Of a stretch of DNA of 64,000 bases, positions 1-9,232 are shown one piece after another. The DNA lies in the NCBI RefSeq assembly GCF_005405205.1, contig NZ_BJDP01000007.1:1-64000 (forward strand). The letters run 5' to 3'. The notes beneath the pieces are model-generated. The model saw nothing but the letters and a program-made list of their open reading frames with translations, was not told where the DNA came from and ran no database searches. Source of the stretch: Enterococcus pingfangensis. GTDB taxonomy: Bacteria; Bacillota; Bacilli; Lactobacillales; Enterococcaceae. Each line of letters starts with the position of its first letter. Within the stretch, counting starts at the first letter, position 1. The position numbers and the translations under genes were made by a program.

Positions 1-730
1 GTTTGAAGATTTAGAAACAGAGAAAATGTCTTAGCAGTCTCTACTAAAATATGTCCAAGATATTGACTCAAATCCAGCAGTTGTTTTAAACCTTATTCCG
101 ACACTATTAGGTGTAGCGGTCTTTATTATTATCGTACTCTCTGGACTGATCGGCTTTTATCTCCATGGATCCGGTGGAGGAATATTTTCTTCTGTTTCTG
201 AGCAACAACAAAACACCACAAGCAGTTGGGGAACAAATATTGTCTCTTCAATTATTAGTGCATTGTTTTTAAGCGGGATCTCTTGGACTTATCTGGATCT
301 ATTACGCGGAGACCGAGATCAAATCGATCCGTTTAAAGATGCCTTTCGCGGATTTCAAGGAAAATTTATCGGCGGTGTCATTTTATTAACACTGCTAATC
401 AGTATCCTTACAACCTTATGGTCACTATTACTAGTCATTCCGGGGATTGTAAAACATTATTCCTATTCTCAAAGCTATTTTATTTATTACGATCAAATAG
501 AACAAACGGGTGAAAAACCTAAAATACTCGACACGATCACAGCAAGCCGCCGTCTAATGGATGGTCATAAAGGCCGACTGTTTTGGTTAGATATCACTTT
601 CATTGGGTGGTATCTCTTAACTATACCTACATTAGGAATCGCCTATTTATGGGTGGGGCCTTATGTTTCGGCTACTAAAGCCGCTTTTTACAACGACCTG
701 CAAAATAACTTAAGAGAAGAATCTATCTAG
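1..730 (+). pseudogene. DUF975-family integral membrane protein, 5' end outside window, in-frame amber codon
   Basis: The frame starting at base 2 reads a DUF975-like multi-span membrane protein. The C-terminal part has the family pattern: a W-x-Y/F-L-D-L-L-R-G stretch, then IPGIVK, YSQSYFIYYD, ITASRRLMDGHK and a final helix. The same frame is open upstream of the only conventional start (TTG at 263) back to a TAG at 32-34, and again open before that TAG to the window edge. Between the TAG and 263 it encodes a plausible extracytoplasmic stretch and one membrane helix, with no ATG, GTG or TTG that would start it. I therefore read this as one gene interrupted by a nonsense codon, or a sequencing error, rather than a short intact gene. 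The role of DUF975 proteins is not known. Confidence 0.55.
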
Positions 731-741
731 TTTAAAAAAAT

Positions 742-779
742 AAAAAAGTCAGCCGCCTTGTTATGGTAGCTGACTTTTG
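742..779. terminator. Bidirectional intrinsic terminator
   Basis: A 10-bp stem (744-753 with 769-778) flanked by an A-run on the left and a T-run on the right. It sits between the convergent DUF975 gene and the 842-1180 gene, so it can stop both transcripts. Confidence 0.75.
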
Positions 780-841
780 TGTTTTGAAAACTTTAATGTT
801 CGTACACGATCCATGAAAAGGATGCCAAACTAAAAAATAGT

Positions 842-1180
842 TTAGCTTTTAATCGTATTAAGGAACGTAAGGATGGTGTCTTTTATTTTTTCTATATCCT
901 TAACGTAAACATCTTGATACGGAATTGACAATCCGTTTTTTCTGATCATATCAGCGATGAATCGTGAATCCTTATCGTTGAAAATAACAACATCTGCAGC
1001 AGGGATTTGATGGGTTGTCATATCATAACTAATGAACTCTAAGTCAATATCTGGCAACAATTCCTCTTTTATTTCCTCTTGAAATTTTTTTATCCTCCAG
1101 CCAGCTAGGTTGAAAGCATAGCCAAATGGCGCTCCCCCATCATCAACATTAATAGAGAATATCCAAACTGCCTTTTTCAT
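842..1180 (-). CDS. Hypothetical 112-aa protein
   Basis: The start ATG follows a good ribosome binding site (GGAGAGG). The protein is soluble, mixed alpha/beta by eye, with a DVVIFNDKDSRFIADMI segment in its second half and no membrane helix or signal peptide. The alternation of strands and helices recalls a small Rossmann-like or PTS-IIB-like fold, but I cannot name a family. It stands alone between a bidirectional terminator and an eroded stretch. Confidence 0.6.
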   Translation of the reverse strand: MKKAVWIFSINVDDGGAPFGYAFNLAGWRIKKFQEEIKEELLPDIDLEFISYDMTTHQIPAADVVIFNDKDSRFIADMIRKNGLSIPYQDVYVKDIEKIKDTILTFLNTIKS

Positions 1181-1979
1181 AAATTTCCTCTCCTTTTTTT
1201 GCAGCTAATTTCTTGAAAGAAACAATTCTTATCATCTACAAACTGTCTTTATTTCAATAGTAGATAAAAGGACGAATCCTTCGCAATTTTTCACTATTTC
1301 TTTCTATTTTTATTCGTCCACACGATTGTTGAGTCAATGACTCCATACGTTGCTGCATACCAAGCTATCGCCTTGAGATATGTTTTTATATTAAAGGGCT
1401 GTAAAAATAGTAACTCCATTAAAAGTAGAAACAGACTAAAAAAATAATGCTATATAAAACTCTTTTGTATGTCGTTGGTCCTTTAAACATTCTTTTCCCT
1501 CTTTCTGCAGCTATCCCTCACAAACTATAAAATTCATAATACAAAACGATCTACGCAAATTTACGTACTATTCATCTAGAATGGACTAGTAGTTTGTCGA
1601 TTCTATCCCTATCAAATCAATTATACGCTGGTTCCCTTTTGACTGCCAGCCAGTCACAGATTTTACTAATTGAACATCTCGCTTGCTTTAATGACTAGAT
1701 TTTGAAAAAGATTGCATTGTATATGTCTACGATCAATTCTTGATAAGAAATGACGAGATCCTTTTCTTTTACTTTTTCGATTATGTAAAATTAAGTCAGC
1801 TTGAGAAGCATTTGTTCCAATATCAAAACTGATTATTGAAAGATCCCGTTTTGATTTACTTCTTTGATCAGCTTCAGCATTAATCTGAAATTAGTTTTTT
1901 TATTGAGCCTCGAGTTGCTCTAGATTGATTGTAACCCAATTTTTTTGAGCGTATACTAATAGAAAAAGGAGACGATTAC
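1181..1979. other. Gene-poor eroded stretch
   Basis: No intact gene. It holds the frameshifted small membrane protein described separately (1294-1490, minus) and a minus-strand open stretch at about 1666-1866 that ends at TAG 1666-1668 but has stops just upstream and no start. That stretch may be the tail of a decayed gene; I cannot assign it. The last 60 bases are the promoter and leader of the gene at 1980. Confidence 0.5.
1294..1490 (-). pseudogene. Small membrane protein broken by a homopolymer frameshift
   Basis: An ATG at 1490-1488 follows a GAGGG ribosome binding site and reads MFKGPTTYKRVLYSIIF before hitting a stop. Adding one base to the 7-base A/T run at about 1438-1444 restores a reading frame of about 65 residues: a hydrophobic helix (FSLFLLLMELLFL) followed by a second segment with AIAWYAATYGVIDSTIVW and a basic tail ending at TAG 1294-1296. 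The good start and the coherent second half argue for one small two-helix membrane protein with a one-base deletion, real or a sequencing error. The family is unknown. Confidence 0.45.
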
Positions 1980-2189
1980 ATGCGTTATATGTTTGGTACT
2001 ATTTTTTTCCTGCTGTCTGTGTGGCAATTTTGGATGACTAAACGGTCCTTTACTTATCTGAAACAAAATGGAAATAAAAATACGTCGCCATTTGTAATGT
2101 TTGGACAATGGAGTAGCTTAGCGCTGGCTATAATCTTCCTTATCGCTTCAATCAGCTGTTTTTTTGTTGATTATTCAAACTTTATTTAA
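1980..2189 (+). CDS. Small two-helix membrane protein
   Basis: The ATG follows AAGGAG at good spacing. The 69 residues hold two hydrophobic segments (about 4-18 and 46-62) with a basic, polar linker, so it should sit in the cytoplasmic membrane. No family recognised. It is a single-gene unit with a strong terminator directly downstream. Confidence 0.55.
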   Translation: MRYMFGTIFFLLSVWQFWMTKRSFTYLKQNGNKNTSPFVMFGQWSSLALAIIFLIASISCFFVDYSNFI

Positions 2190-2225
2190 CAAGTTATTCA
2201 TCTACTTGTTTAAATGGACAAATAA

Positions 2226-2277
2226 AACTGACTGAAGTCACTAACAAAACGGTGATCTTCAGTCAGTTATTTTTTTG
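2226..2277 (+). terminator. Intrinsic terminator after the 69-aa membrane protein
   Basis: Long stem (AACTGACTGAAG paired with CTTCAGTCAGTT) followed by a run of T residues. Confidence 0.8.
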
Positions 2278-2510
2278 CATTTGTAATGTTCAATGCTAAT
2301 AGCTCTGCTTACGCTATTTACAGTCTATGATAAATCGGCTCCTTTTTTCCAAAAGTACAAAAATGAGCAAAACCTATTTTCTTTTAAAAATTTTTTTGGA
2401 TTCATTGATTTGAAATGCTAAATGGTCGGATTCATGGCTACCACTGCCGATCGTGATAATTTTTCCTCCAAGACTATCTGCTCTTTTTTATCTTATTTAT
2501 TAAAGACTGT

Positions 2511-2891
2511 TTAGTCTGTTGTAATCTCAATTAAATTTCCTTCTGGATCTTGAATAACCGCCTCATAATAACCATCTCCTGTGGTACGCGGGCCATTTAG
2601 CAAAGGATATCCATCCGAAAGAATGGTTTCAATAAAGGTATCGACATCTGCTTTAGTTCCTACTGACATTGCCAAATGGGTATAACCAACGGTACCCACC
2701 GAACGATCTGATAAAAACGGCTTGTTTGTTAATTCCAAACGACTGCCAGATTCAAAACTTAGAAAATAAGAACAAAATTTAGTTTTAGGATTAATATACA
2801 GCTCGGTACTTTTTGCATTAAAATATTTTTCGTAAAATACCTTCATTTTCTCGATATCTCTTGTCCAAAGTGCGATGTGTTCAATTCTCAT
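2511..2891 (-). CDS. VOC (glyoxalase/bleomycin-resistance fold) family protein
   Basis: 126 residues, the length of a single VOC protein with two beta-alpha-beta-beta-beta modules. It starts MRIEHIALWTRDIEKMKVFYEKYF, with the first-module metal His at residue 5, a second module opening with YTHLAMSVG, and the C-terminal QDPEGNLIEI pattern that supplies the last Glu ligand. Such proteins bind a divalent metal and act as lyases, isomerases or resistance proteins; the substrate cannot be read from sequence. Monocistronic, with the start set by a weak purine-rich site. Confidence 0.85.
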   Translation of the reverse strand: MRIEHIALWTRDIEKMKVFYEKYFNAKSTELYINPKTKFCSYFLSFESGSRLELTNKPFLSDRSVGTVGYTHLAMSVGTKADVDTFIETILSDGYPLLNGPRTTGDGYYEAVIQDPEGNLIEITTD

Positions 2892-3041
2892 TGTGATTTC
2901 TCCTTAATGTTTCTTCACTTTAACTTAAAAATAAATTGGGTTCTTAGTTACATATAGAAGACAACTCCTTTTTATTAGTGACCATGTAGATGAGTACTTT
3001 CAAAAAAATCAGTTCAATCAACTGACAATTGAGTATATTTT

Positions 3042-3842
3042 TTAACTGTTAATATCCTTGCGCCGATAATATTGCCAAGTGATGATCAACAATATTGCAC
3101 AACTGATTAAGAAAAGCAGCAAATATATGCCTTGGATTTTCCTTTCAATCACCAGATCTTTAGTATTAAAATAACTAAATGGTGTCAAAAAGCGAAAAAA
3201 GGCTAGCTTTTCTTGTAAAGCCGGTACTAGACTAACAATATACATCACTAAAATACTGCCCAAAATAAGGGATAAACTCGTCTTGATCGAAGCAGTGAAT
3301 CCCGAGATAAAAAAGCCGACACCAGCAAAGAAAAGATGCAAAAGCCAAGTCCCTAACGTCAACCAAAGAAAACTGCTGGTGCTAAAATCTGTGAGTTGAA
3401 CTAGGCCCAGCAAAACAAAATTGCTGATAGCAAATACTCCATTAAATAGCGTGACTAAGACAATGACGCTGGCAAATTTTCCGATCAACAGGTTGCCCCT
3501 GCTGATCGGTTTAGCTAACAAAAATTCGCTAGTCTGATCACTTTCTTCTTTTGTAAGCATTGCAGCTCCTAAGATGCCGGCAAAGGCACTTCCTAAAATA
3601 GCGGTCAGTAAATACGAGCGACTAGCATAAAAATGCAACACGTCTGTCATCTCCAGCACGTCCAAATTCAGTGCCTGAATAAATTCTTGCGGATATTGGG
3701 CCAAAAAAGCTTCCGTTGATTGTGCTAATTCTGCCGTTGCTTGAAAACTAGTCAATAACAATCCATTACAGACAATCAGCACAACCAGCCAAATCAACAT
3801 TGAGCGATAATTTTGCTTCAATTCTTGAACAAAAAGCGTCAT
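3042..3842 (-). CDS. ABC-2 type exporter permease
   Basis: 266 residues with about six membrane helices and an extracytoplasmic loop after the first one, as in ABC-2 permeases. It overlaps the stop of the upstream ATPase gene by 4 bases, so the two were translated together as one exporter. A conserved-looking cytoplasmic segment, TKEESDQTSEFLLAKPISR, corresponds to the coupling region of this family. The partner ATPase is frameshifted (next entry), so this permease is probably without function unless another ATPase serves it. Confidence 0.8.
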   Translation of the reverse strand: MTLFVQELKQNYRSMLIWLVVLIVCNGLLLTSFQATAELAQSTEAFLAQYPQEFIQALNLDVLEMTDVLHFYASRSYLLTAILGSAFAGILGAAMLTKEESDQTSEFLLAKPISRGNLLIGKFASVIVLVTLFNGVFAISNFVLLGLVQLTDFSTSSFLWLTLGTWLLHLFFAGVGFFISGFTASIKTSLSLILGSILVMYIVSLVPALQEKLAFFRFLTPFSYFNTKDLVIERKIQGIYLLLFLISCAILLIITWQYYRRKDINS

Positions 3843-4703
3843 TTCACTTCCCGCCCTTCATAATACTGCAGGACGACTTCTTCAAGCGACGGCTCCGTGA
3901 TCTTCAAATCAAGCAGATCGAGCTGATTGATTTTTGATAAAAGAAACGGCAACTCACCCTCATATAAAAAACTCGCTGTATTTTCTGTTTGTTGGAAGTC
4001 CATTTTATTCAGTGTAGAAAAATCTGGCAGCTTTCGATACTTCACGTAAATTCGTTTGAAACGACTGCTTATCAATTGCGCCGTCTTTTCGACTTTCAAC
4101 AACTGTCCTTTTTGTATGATCGCCACTCGATCACAAATTCGTTCGACTTCACTCATCACATGGGAAGAAAATAGGACCGTTACGCCTTTTGCTTTCTCCT
4201 CTGCCAATAAATCAAAAAATTGATTTTGGATATAAGGATCCAATCCACTTGTCGGCTCATCAAAAATCAAAACTTTAGGTTCATGCTGCAACGCTTGAAT
4301 GATCCCAACTTTTTTCTTATTGCCGCTGGACAGCGTTTTGATTTTCCTTGTAAGATCCAAGTCCAATCTATCCGCCAATTCTGTCATTTTATTGACACAA
4401 TCTTTCCGATAAAATCTCACTGAATACCGCAATAATTCCTCTGCTGTCATCTGTTTATAGTAGTTGCCCGTTGCCGGTGTGTACCCCACTAACTGCTTAA
4501 CCTCACGACTTTTTGCAAAACAATCTTTGTCCTCCCGTAGGAAAGAGCATTGCCAACAATAATCGGATCGTCGTAGACTTTCCCGCGCCATTCGGACCAA
4601 TAAAACCAAATATTTCCCCTGCTTCTATCGCTAAAGTAACATCTTGGATCCCTCGTTGTTTTCCATACATTTTTGTCAGCTGCTGCGTCTGAATCATTGC
4701 CAT
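3839..4703 (-). pseudogene. ABC transporter ATP-binding protein, frameshifted
   Basis: The N-terminal frame starts at ATG 4703 (MAMIQTQQLTKMYGK) and contains an intact Walker A, GPNGAGKST, but runs into a stop at about 4503 after LLLAMLFPTGGQ. The rest continues in another frame from about 4540 down to 3839: KSREVKQLVGYTPA, the signature LSSGNKKK, Walker B VLIFDEPTSGLDP and the H-loop SSHVMSEVE. By comparison with relatives, a few residues between the PT-G-G turn and the KSREVKQL helix are missing, so a small deletion rather than a one-base slip is likely. Without repair the protein would be two halves and could not power the permease. Confidence 0.8.
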
Positions 4704-4989
4704 TCATTACACCTCGATCCCAGTTTTAGAAAGCGCTCTCCCTTATCCAAATATACGTGCCCTGTAGGAATTTTGTCAAATCAGACTAATATTTTAATTT
4801 TCTTTCATCCTAATTAGACAAAAAATATTGGTAGAAAATCAGTCTTGATTTCCTACCAACACAAAATATTTTGAAATCTATTCTAAGATTCCTCTTATTC
4901 GATATAACTAATTTTAAAAAACAGCATTCTAATTGTAGATATCTTTAATTGAATCTAAAATTTTCGAAAGTATTGTCGTTGCTCCACCG

Positions 4990-5235
4990 TCAAGTTTTCA
5001 CTGGCATATCACGAGTGTGGGTTTCTAACCCTTTTCGGATTTCAGAAAGCGGCATAGTTAGATAGTCCCTCGCTAACTTAAATACTTGGCCCATTTTCAC
5101 CCCAACAAAATAATCTGCTTTGGCTTCTTGGGTTGTATCAAATTTAAAATAGCGCTGATATTTATCTAGCTCTATTTCCGAGCGTAACGTGTGTAAATCA
5201 GTAATAAGGTTTTCAGCCGTTGCTGTAACTGGCAT
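4990..5235 (-). pseudogene. 5' remnant of an AlkD-like DNA alkylation repair gene
   Basis: The 81 residues match the N-terminus of the HEAT-repeat DNA alkylation repair family: MPVTATAENLITDLHTLR, then KYQRYFKF, a GVKMGQVFKLARDY helix and MPLSEIRKGLE. Family members are about 220-240 residues and continue with several more repeats carrying the base-excision residues; here the frame ends after DMPVKT. No continuation is visible in any frame downstream, so the 3' part appears deleted. The start and ribosome binding site (GGAGCGATC region) are intact. Confidence 0.65.
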
Positions 5236-5286
5236 CGGGATCGCTCCTTTTATTCTACTAATCCTTTTTATTTTTGTAATTGAAAT

Positions 5287-6498
5287 CTACTTAATTGTGC
5301 TTAATTTTTCTTCCACTTTTTCAATTAGTTGCGGCCAGCTGCTTTTCAATATAGCCTCTTCTACTACTTTAGTAATCTTCTTCCCAGCTTTAATGTTCTG
5401 CAACTGTGTTTCTAAAGCGACTTCCAAATCATGATAATATTGCGGCAGATCTTCTTCGTATGGTTCGTCTTGATTTCGCACTCGCGGCAGTGGAACATAA
5501 GAAATCACGCCGCTGTCATTTACTACCGAACCTAACTGCTCTTTTAATGCTGGAATGTCTGTTATTACTACGCGCATATCGCAAGCTAAGGCTTCGATAG
5601 CCACTAATCCCAGCCCTTCATAATAAGATGGGAGCACAAATAAATCGCCTTTGCGAAATTCGTCTGCCAATTGTTGCTGATTGGCAACATTATAAAGCAT
5701 GATTTGCGGATTATCCAAATAAGGCGCCAGACGTTCTTTAGCTTCACCCGCTGCATTCCCGATTAAATGCAACCGAACTTCCGGATGTCGTTTAGTCAGG
5801 TCAGCAAAAACTTGCGCCAATGTAAATACGCCTTTTGCTTCAGAAATTTTGCCAGCATATAGAATCTCTATCTCATCCTTTTCAGTTTTTTTTGCTGGCG
5901 GATAAAAAATCTCCGGATCGAATCCTCCACCCAGAACAAAGATTTTATCCTTTGGTACGCCATACAGCTGATGGATATCAGCGATTTGTAAATGGCTCAA
6001 AGCAAATACTTGGTCTAGCTTAGAAAGATTTTGGACATATTTTTTGAACAAATGCGGATGCTGGCGTGCTTGACGAATATCCGTTCCATGACAAAATGCA
6101 AATACCGGCAATTGAGGAATTTCCTCTCGCACCAGATCCGTCAAAAACCATAAGTGATGACAAAAAATCACTTCAGGCTGAAAATCGGTTACCGCCTGAT
6201 GAATTTTTTTACGGAAAACATTCTGCCATTGCGCAATCATTTCTTCCGTCATTTCCCCATAAACAGTACTTTCATACGGCATCACATCACTCATTCCCGG
6301 CAACGGAAAATCACATTCTTCATTAGGAAATACGACGGGGTATTGATTCTCTTTTGAGATCAAATCATAGCTGAATTCGCCGAACATCCCATAAATACAC
6401 GCCTGCTCATGCTCTTGCAGACCTTTGATCACATTAGAAAAATACACTCCGCTGCCAGTCTTCGCTGGCAACTGTGCCTGTATATGCAAAATTCTCAT
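5287..6498 (-). CDS. Glycosyltransferase family 4 protein
   Basis: 403 residues with the two-Rossmann GT-B layout of GT4 retaining glycosyltransferases: N-terminal MRILHIQAQLPAKTGSGVY (acceptor side), a donor-domain ILYAGKISEAKGV strand with the conserved phosphate-binding region, and the EX7E motif in YYEGLGLVAIEALA. It should transfer a sugar from a nucleotide-sugar in the cytoplasm. It is the last gene of an ABC importer operon and its start overlaps the ATPase stop by 4 bases, so it is translationally coupled to it. That a glycosyltransferase is locked to an importer is unusual; its acceptor is unknown. Confidence 0.8.
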   Translation of the reverse strand: MRILHIQAQLPAKTGSGVYFSNVIKGLQEHEQACIYGMFGEFSYDLISKENQYPVVFPNEECDFPLPGMSDVMPYESTVYGEMTEEMIAQWQNVFRKKIHQAVTDFQPEVIFCHHLWFLTDLVREEIPQLPVFAFCHGTDIRQARQHPHLFKKYVQNLSKLDQVFALSHLQIADIHQLYGVPKDKIFVLGGGFDPEIFYPPAKKTEKDEIEILYAGKISEAKGVFTLAQVFADLTKRHPEVRLHLIGNAAGEAKERLAPYLDNPQIMLYNVANQQQLADEFRKGDLFVLPSYYEGLGLVAIEALACDMRVVITDIPALKEQLGSVVNDSGVISYVPLPRVRNQDEPYEEDLPQYYHDLEVALETQLQNIKAGKKITKVVEEAILKSSWPQLIEKVEEKLSTIK

Positions 6499-7454
6499 TT
6501 TAATGATTCTCCTTTTTCGAAGTTAATATGTTTTGGTACAAAACTAACTGCAACTTTACTGCCTATTTCTAATGGTGCTCCTTGATTCAAGCGGGTAACT
6601 TTCAATATCTGCCCGTCAACCAATTGTACTTGATATTCATAAGTCGCACCTTGAAATAAACTATCGATTATTACACCAGAACCTGTCTCATCCGGCACAA
6701 TCGTTACTTCTTCGGGTCGCACATAATTTTCCTCATCTAGTGAATTACTTTCACCAATAAACTCTAATGGAAAAGCTCCACTCGGTGTGTTGTATATTTC
6801 TGGTCCCGTGCCCCATTGCTGGATTACACCTTGATCCAATAATAAAATCCGTTCAGCAATGGCGAAGGCTTCTGCTTGATCATGTGTGACAAAAATCATC
6901 GTCATCTGTAATTCTTTTTGGATCAGGCGAATTTCTTTCCGCAGGTCCACCCGCAGTTTCTCATCCAAATTAGACAGCGGCTCATCCAGCAACAGCAGCT
7001 TAGGTTCCACGATCAAACTTCTCCCTAATGCCACACGTTGTTGCTGACCACCGCTAAGCGATTGGATTTGTGCTTTTTCGTACCCTGTCAATCGCAATAA
7101 TTTTAACATGTCTCGGCCTTTGGTTTGTTTTTCAGCTCTAGTCAATTTCTGAAACTTCAATCCATACAATAAGTTTTCCATCACATTCAGATGGGGAAAC
7201 AAACTATAGGATTGAAAAACGGTAGTAATGTCTCGTTCTTCCGGCAACTGCTCAGTAATTTCTTGCTCTTCTAACACTATTCGACCGTTAGAAATTTTTT
7301 CAAAGCCATTCAAGCAACTTAAAAGAGTACTTTTGCCACAACCGCTAGGACCGAGAATGACTAGCATCTCCCCTTGAGAAACGGTGAAGGAAATTTGCTT
7401 CAAGATTTGTTCATTACCATAGAATTTATCCAAATCACGGACTTCAAGAAACAT
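6495..7454 (-). CDS. Iron/phosphonate/spermidine-type ABC importer ATPase
   Basis: 319 residues. Walker A GPSGCGKST at about 35-43, Q-loop in TTVFQSYSLFPHL, signature LSGGQQQR, Walker B LLLLDEPLSNLD and H-loop FVTHDQAEA. A C-terminal domain of about 85 residues (from about 235) resembles the TOBE/regulatory domain of FbpC/PotA-type ATPases. It hydrolyses ATP to drive the fused permease encoded just upstream, whose stop overlaps this start by 11 bases. The family covers ferric iron, 2-aminoethylphosphonate, polyamine and sulfate importers. Confidence 0.88.
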   Translation of the reverse strand: MFLEVRDLDKFYGNEQILKQISFTVSQGEMLVILGPSGCGKSTLLSCLNGFEKISNGRIVLEEQEITEQLPEERDITTVFQSYSLFPHLNVMENLLYGLKFQKLTRAEKQTKGRDMLKLLRLTGYEKAQIQSLSGGQQQRVALGRSLIVEPKLLLLDEPLSNLDEKLRVDLRKEIRLIQKELQMTMIFVTHDQAEAFAIAERILLLDQGVIQQWGTGPEIYNTPSGAFPLEFIGESNSLDEENYVRPEEVTIVPDETGSGVIIDSLFQGATYEYQVQLVDGQILKVTRLNQGAPLEIGSKVAVSFVPKHINFEKGESLK

Positions 7455-9069
7455 GAAATCGCCGCCTTTCGCTTAGTTTTAATCCACCGTAGATCACTCC
7501 TGCTACTGCCAGACAGATAAAAATAATCAGCCAGGCTAGAACCGATGCAATTCCGTATTTTCCTCGCTGAACTACATCAAACATCACCAAGGTCAACATT
7601 TTTTGTCCAGGAGTTATCAAAAAAATAATCGAACCGATAGTAGTCATCGTACTAATAAAACCATTAATAAAAGTCAAAGCAAACCCTTGCTTATTCATCG
7701 GAAAAAAAACATCTTGCCACTCATTGATCGTGAAACCACCCAAATCATGAACTGTCTTATAATAGGTATCATCAATTTGACTGGAAGCAGCTCTAGCGGC
7801 TTTCGTAGCAAATGCCAACTGCTTAAAGGTAACATTTAGTACAACGATCAAAGCCGTACCTGTCATTTTTAAAGGACCACTAGAGAATGCATATAGATAA
7901 CCCAATCCAAAAAAAGTTCCTGGGAGTAAATAAGGCAACGTTCCAACTAATTCCACCCATCGCATCACCTTAGAATCTTTTACCTGACTAAAATAAATAA
8001 TCAGAAAGCTCAAAAGACTACCCACAAATCCGGCAATCAAAGAATAAATAATAGTTCGGAGAACAATCCCGTCAATATAATCACGGCTCTCTAAAATCGG
8101 TCGCAGAGACAAAAAGAATTTCCCGCCCCGTTTTACTGTAACAGCATTGATTGCAATCGCCACGTATTGAGCAGTCATAAATAGGATAAACAACCCTGAA
8201 ATCACACTACTGCCGTAGAAACTAAAACCTTTTCGCGGCAGACTCAACTCTCCTTTCTCCAAGCCATGATTTTGTTGAGCTATCTTTTTTTCATATTTTG
8301 TATAAAAATAAAAGAAGAACAGTGCTGGGATACACAATGTTAGATTGATCAATGCTGCTTTATGGATATCTCCTTGACTAATAACTGCGAAATAACCTTC
8401 ACTAGCCAACACTCGATAATTACCGCCGATGATCGTAGGTGTTTGAAAATCTGCTAAACTACGGATAAAACTTATCAATGCCACCACAATTAGCCCTGGC
8501 TTCAATAAAGGTAAAAACATGTCCTTAATGATCGCATCGGGTGTAGCTCCCAATGAGCGGGCACTTTTAATAATAGTAGGATCAATATTTTTTACCATTC
8601 CCATCAACACTAAGGTATTCAGTGATGCATAACTCATGGTTTGCATCATGATGATCCCCTGTGGTCCGTAGGGATTATAAGTCAGATGCAGTAAATCATG
8701 AGTGATCAATCCTCGCATTCCAAACAGTGTAATATACGCTAGCGCCGTTACAAAAGGTGGCGATACCATAGTAATCAGAAATACTAATCGCATTACTCGT
8801 TGCAGTTTTTTACCAAGGAAAATGAAACAAACCGTTAGACAAATGACAAAAAATAATGAGAAAATTGTAGTCAGTCCTGCGACAAACAGAGAGTTTTTCA
8901 GCAATTGCCAGTTCTCTCCCAGATAACTGATGAGGCCGCCTTCTTCTACTATCAATCCTTCGTAGAAAATTACTATGTATGGATATAAAATAAATAACCC
9001 TACAGAAACAATCAATGCTAGGTAGACACCTTTTTCGATAATTAGACTTTGTAATTTTCGTCTACTCAC
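7444..9069 (-). CDS. Fused two-domain ABC importer permease (FbpB type)
   Basis: 541 residues with two copies of a six-helix binding-protein-dependent permease domain, the arrangement of FbpB-like and phosphonate importer permeases. Each half has an EAA loop: SARSLGATPDAIIKDMFLPLLKPG in the first and VHDLGGFTINEWQDVFFPMNK in the second. It forms the whole membrane channel and is coupled to the ATPase gene. A terminator-like hairpin separates it from the binding-protein gene upstream, a usual way to make more binding protein than permease. Confidence 0.88.
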   Translation of the reverse strand: MSRRKLQSLIIEKGVYLALIVSVGLFILYPYIVIFYEGLIVEEGGLISYLGENWQLLKNSLFVAGLTTIFSLFFVICLTVCFIFLGKKLQRVMRLVFLITMVSPPFVTALAYITLFGMRGLITHDLLHLTYNPYGPQGIIMMQTMSYASLNTLVLMGMVKNIDPTIIKSARSLGATPDAIIKDMFLPLLKPGLIVVALISFIRSLADFQTPTIIGGNYRVLASEGYFAVISQGDIHKAALINLTLCIPALFFFYFYTKYEKKIAQQNHGLEKGELSLPRKGFSFYGSSVISGLFILFMTAQYVAIAINAVTVKRGGKFFLSLRPILESRDYIDGIVLRTIIYSLIAGFVGSLLSFLIIYFSQVKDSKVMRWVELVGTLPYLLPGTFFGLGYLYAFSSGPLKMTGTALIVVLNVTFKQLAFATKAARAASSQIDDTYYKTVHDLGGFTINEWQDVFFPMNKQGFALTFINGFISTMTTIGSIIFLITPGQKMLTLVMFDVVQRGKYGIASVLAWLIIFICLAVAGVIYGGLKLSERRRFHVS

Positions 9070-9149
9070 ACTTTTTCCTCTTTCCAGTCTGTTCTTTCAA
9101 TGTCACAGACACATCCAGTTTGATACTAATATATGTATAGTTTATAGAA

Positions 9150-9186
9150 AAAAGCTGAGCTAATTGATACATTCAGCTCAGCTCTT
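9150..9186 (-). terminator. Intercistronic attenuating hairpin
   Basis: A 9-bp stem (9153-9161 with 9175-9183) followed on the minus strand by a T-run. It lies between the binding-protein gene and the permease gene, so it probably stops part of the transcripts. Confidence 0.65.
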
Positions 9187-9232
9187 CTTATCGTTTACTT
9201 GTTTCAATCAGAAACTTTAGCGTTTACTATCT

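Noticed and set aside
1666-1866. Minus-strand open stretch reading SIISFDIGTNASQADLILHN
   Set aside because: No start codon, stops just upstream and no family recognised; perhaps a gene tail but too weak to annotate as a gene.
4729-4740. cre-like sequence GAAAGCGCTCTC before the broken ABC exporter
   Set aside because: Half of the site is a good match but the other half is weak, and the operon is dead.
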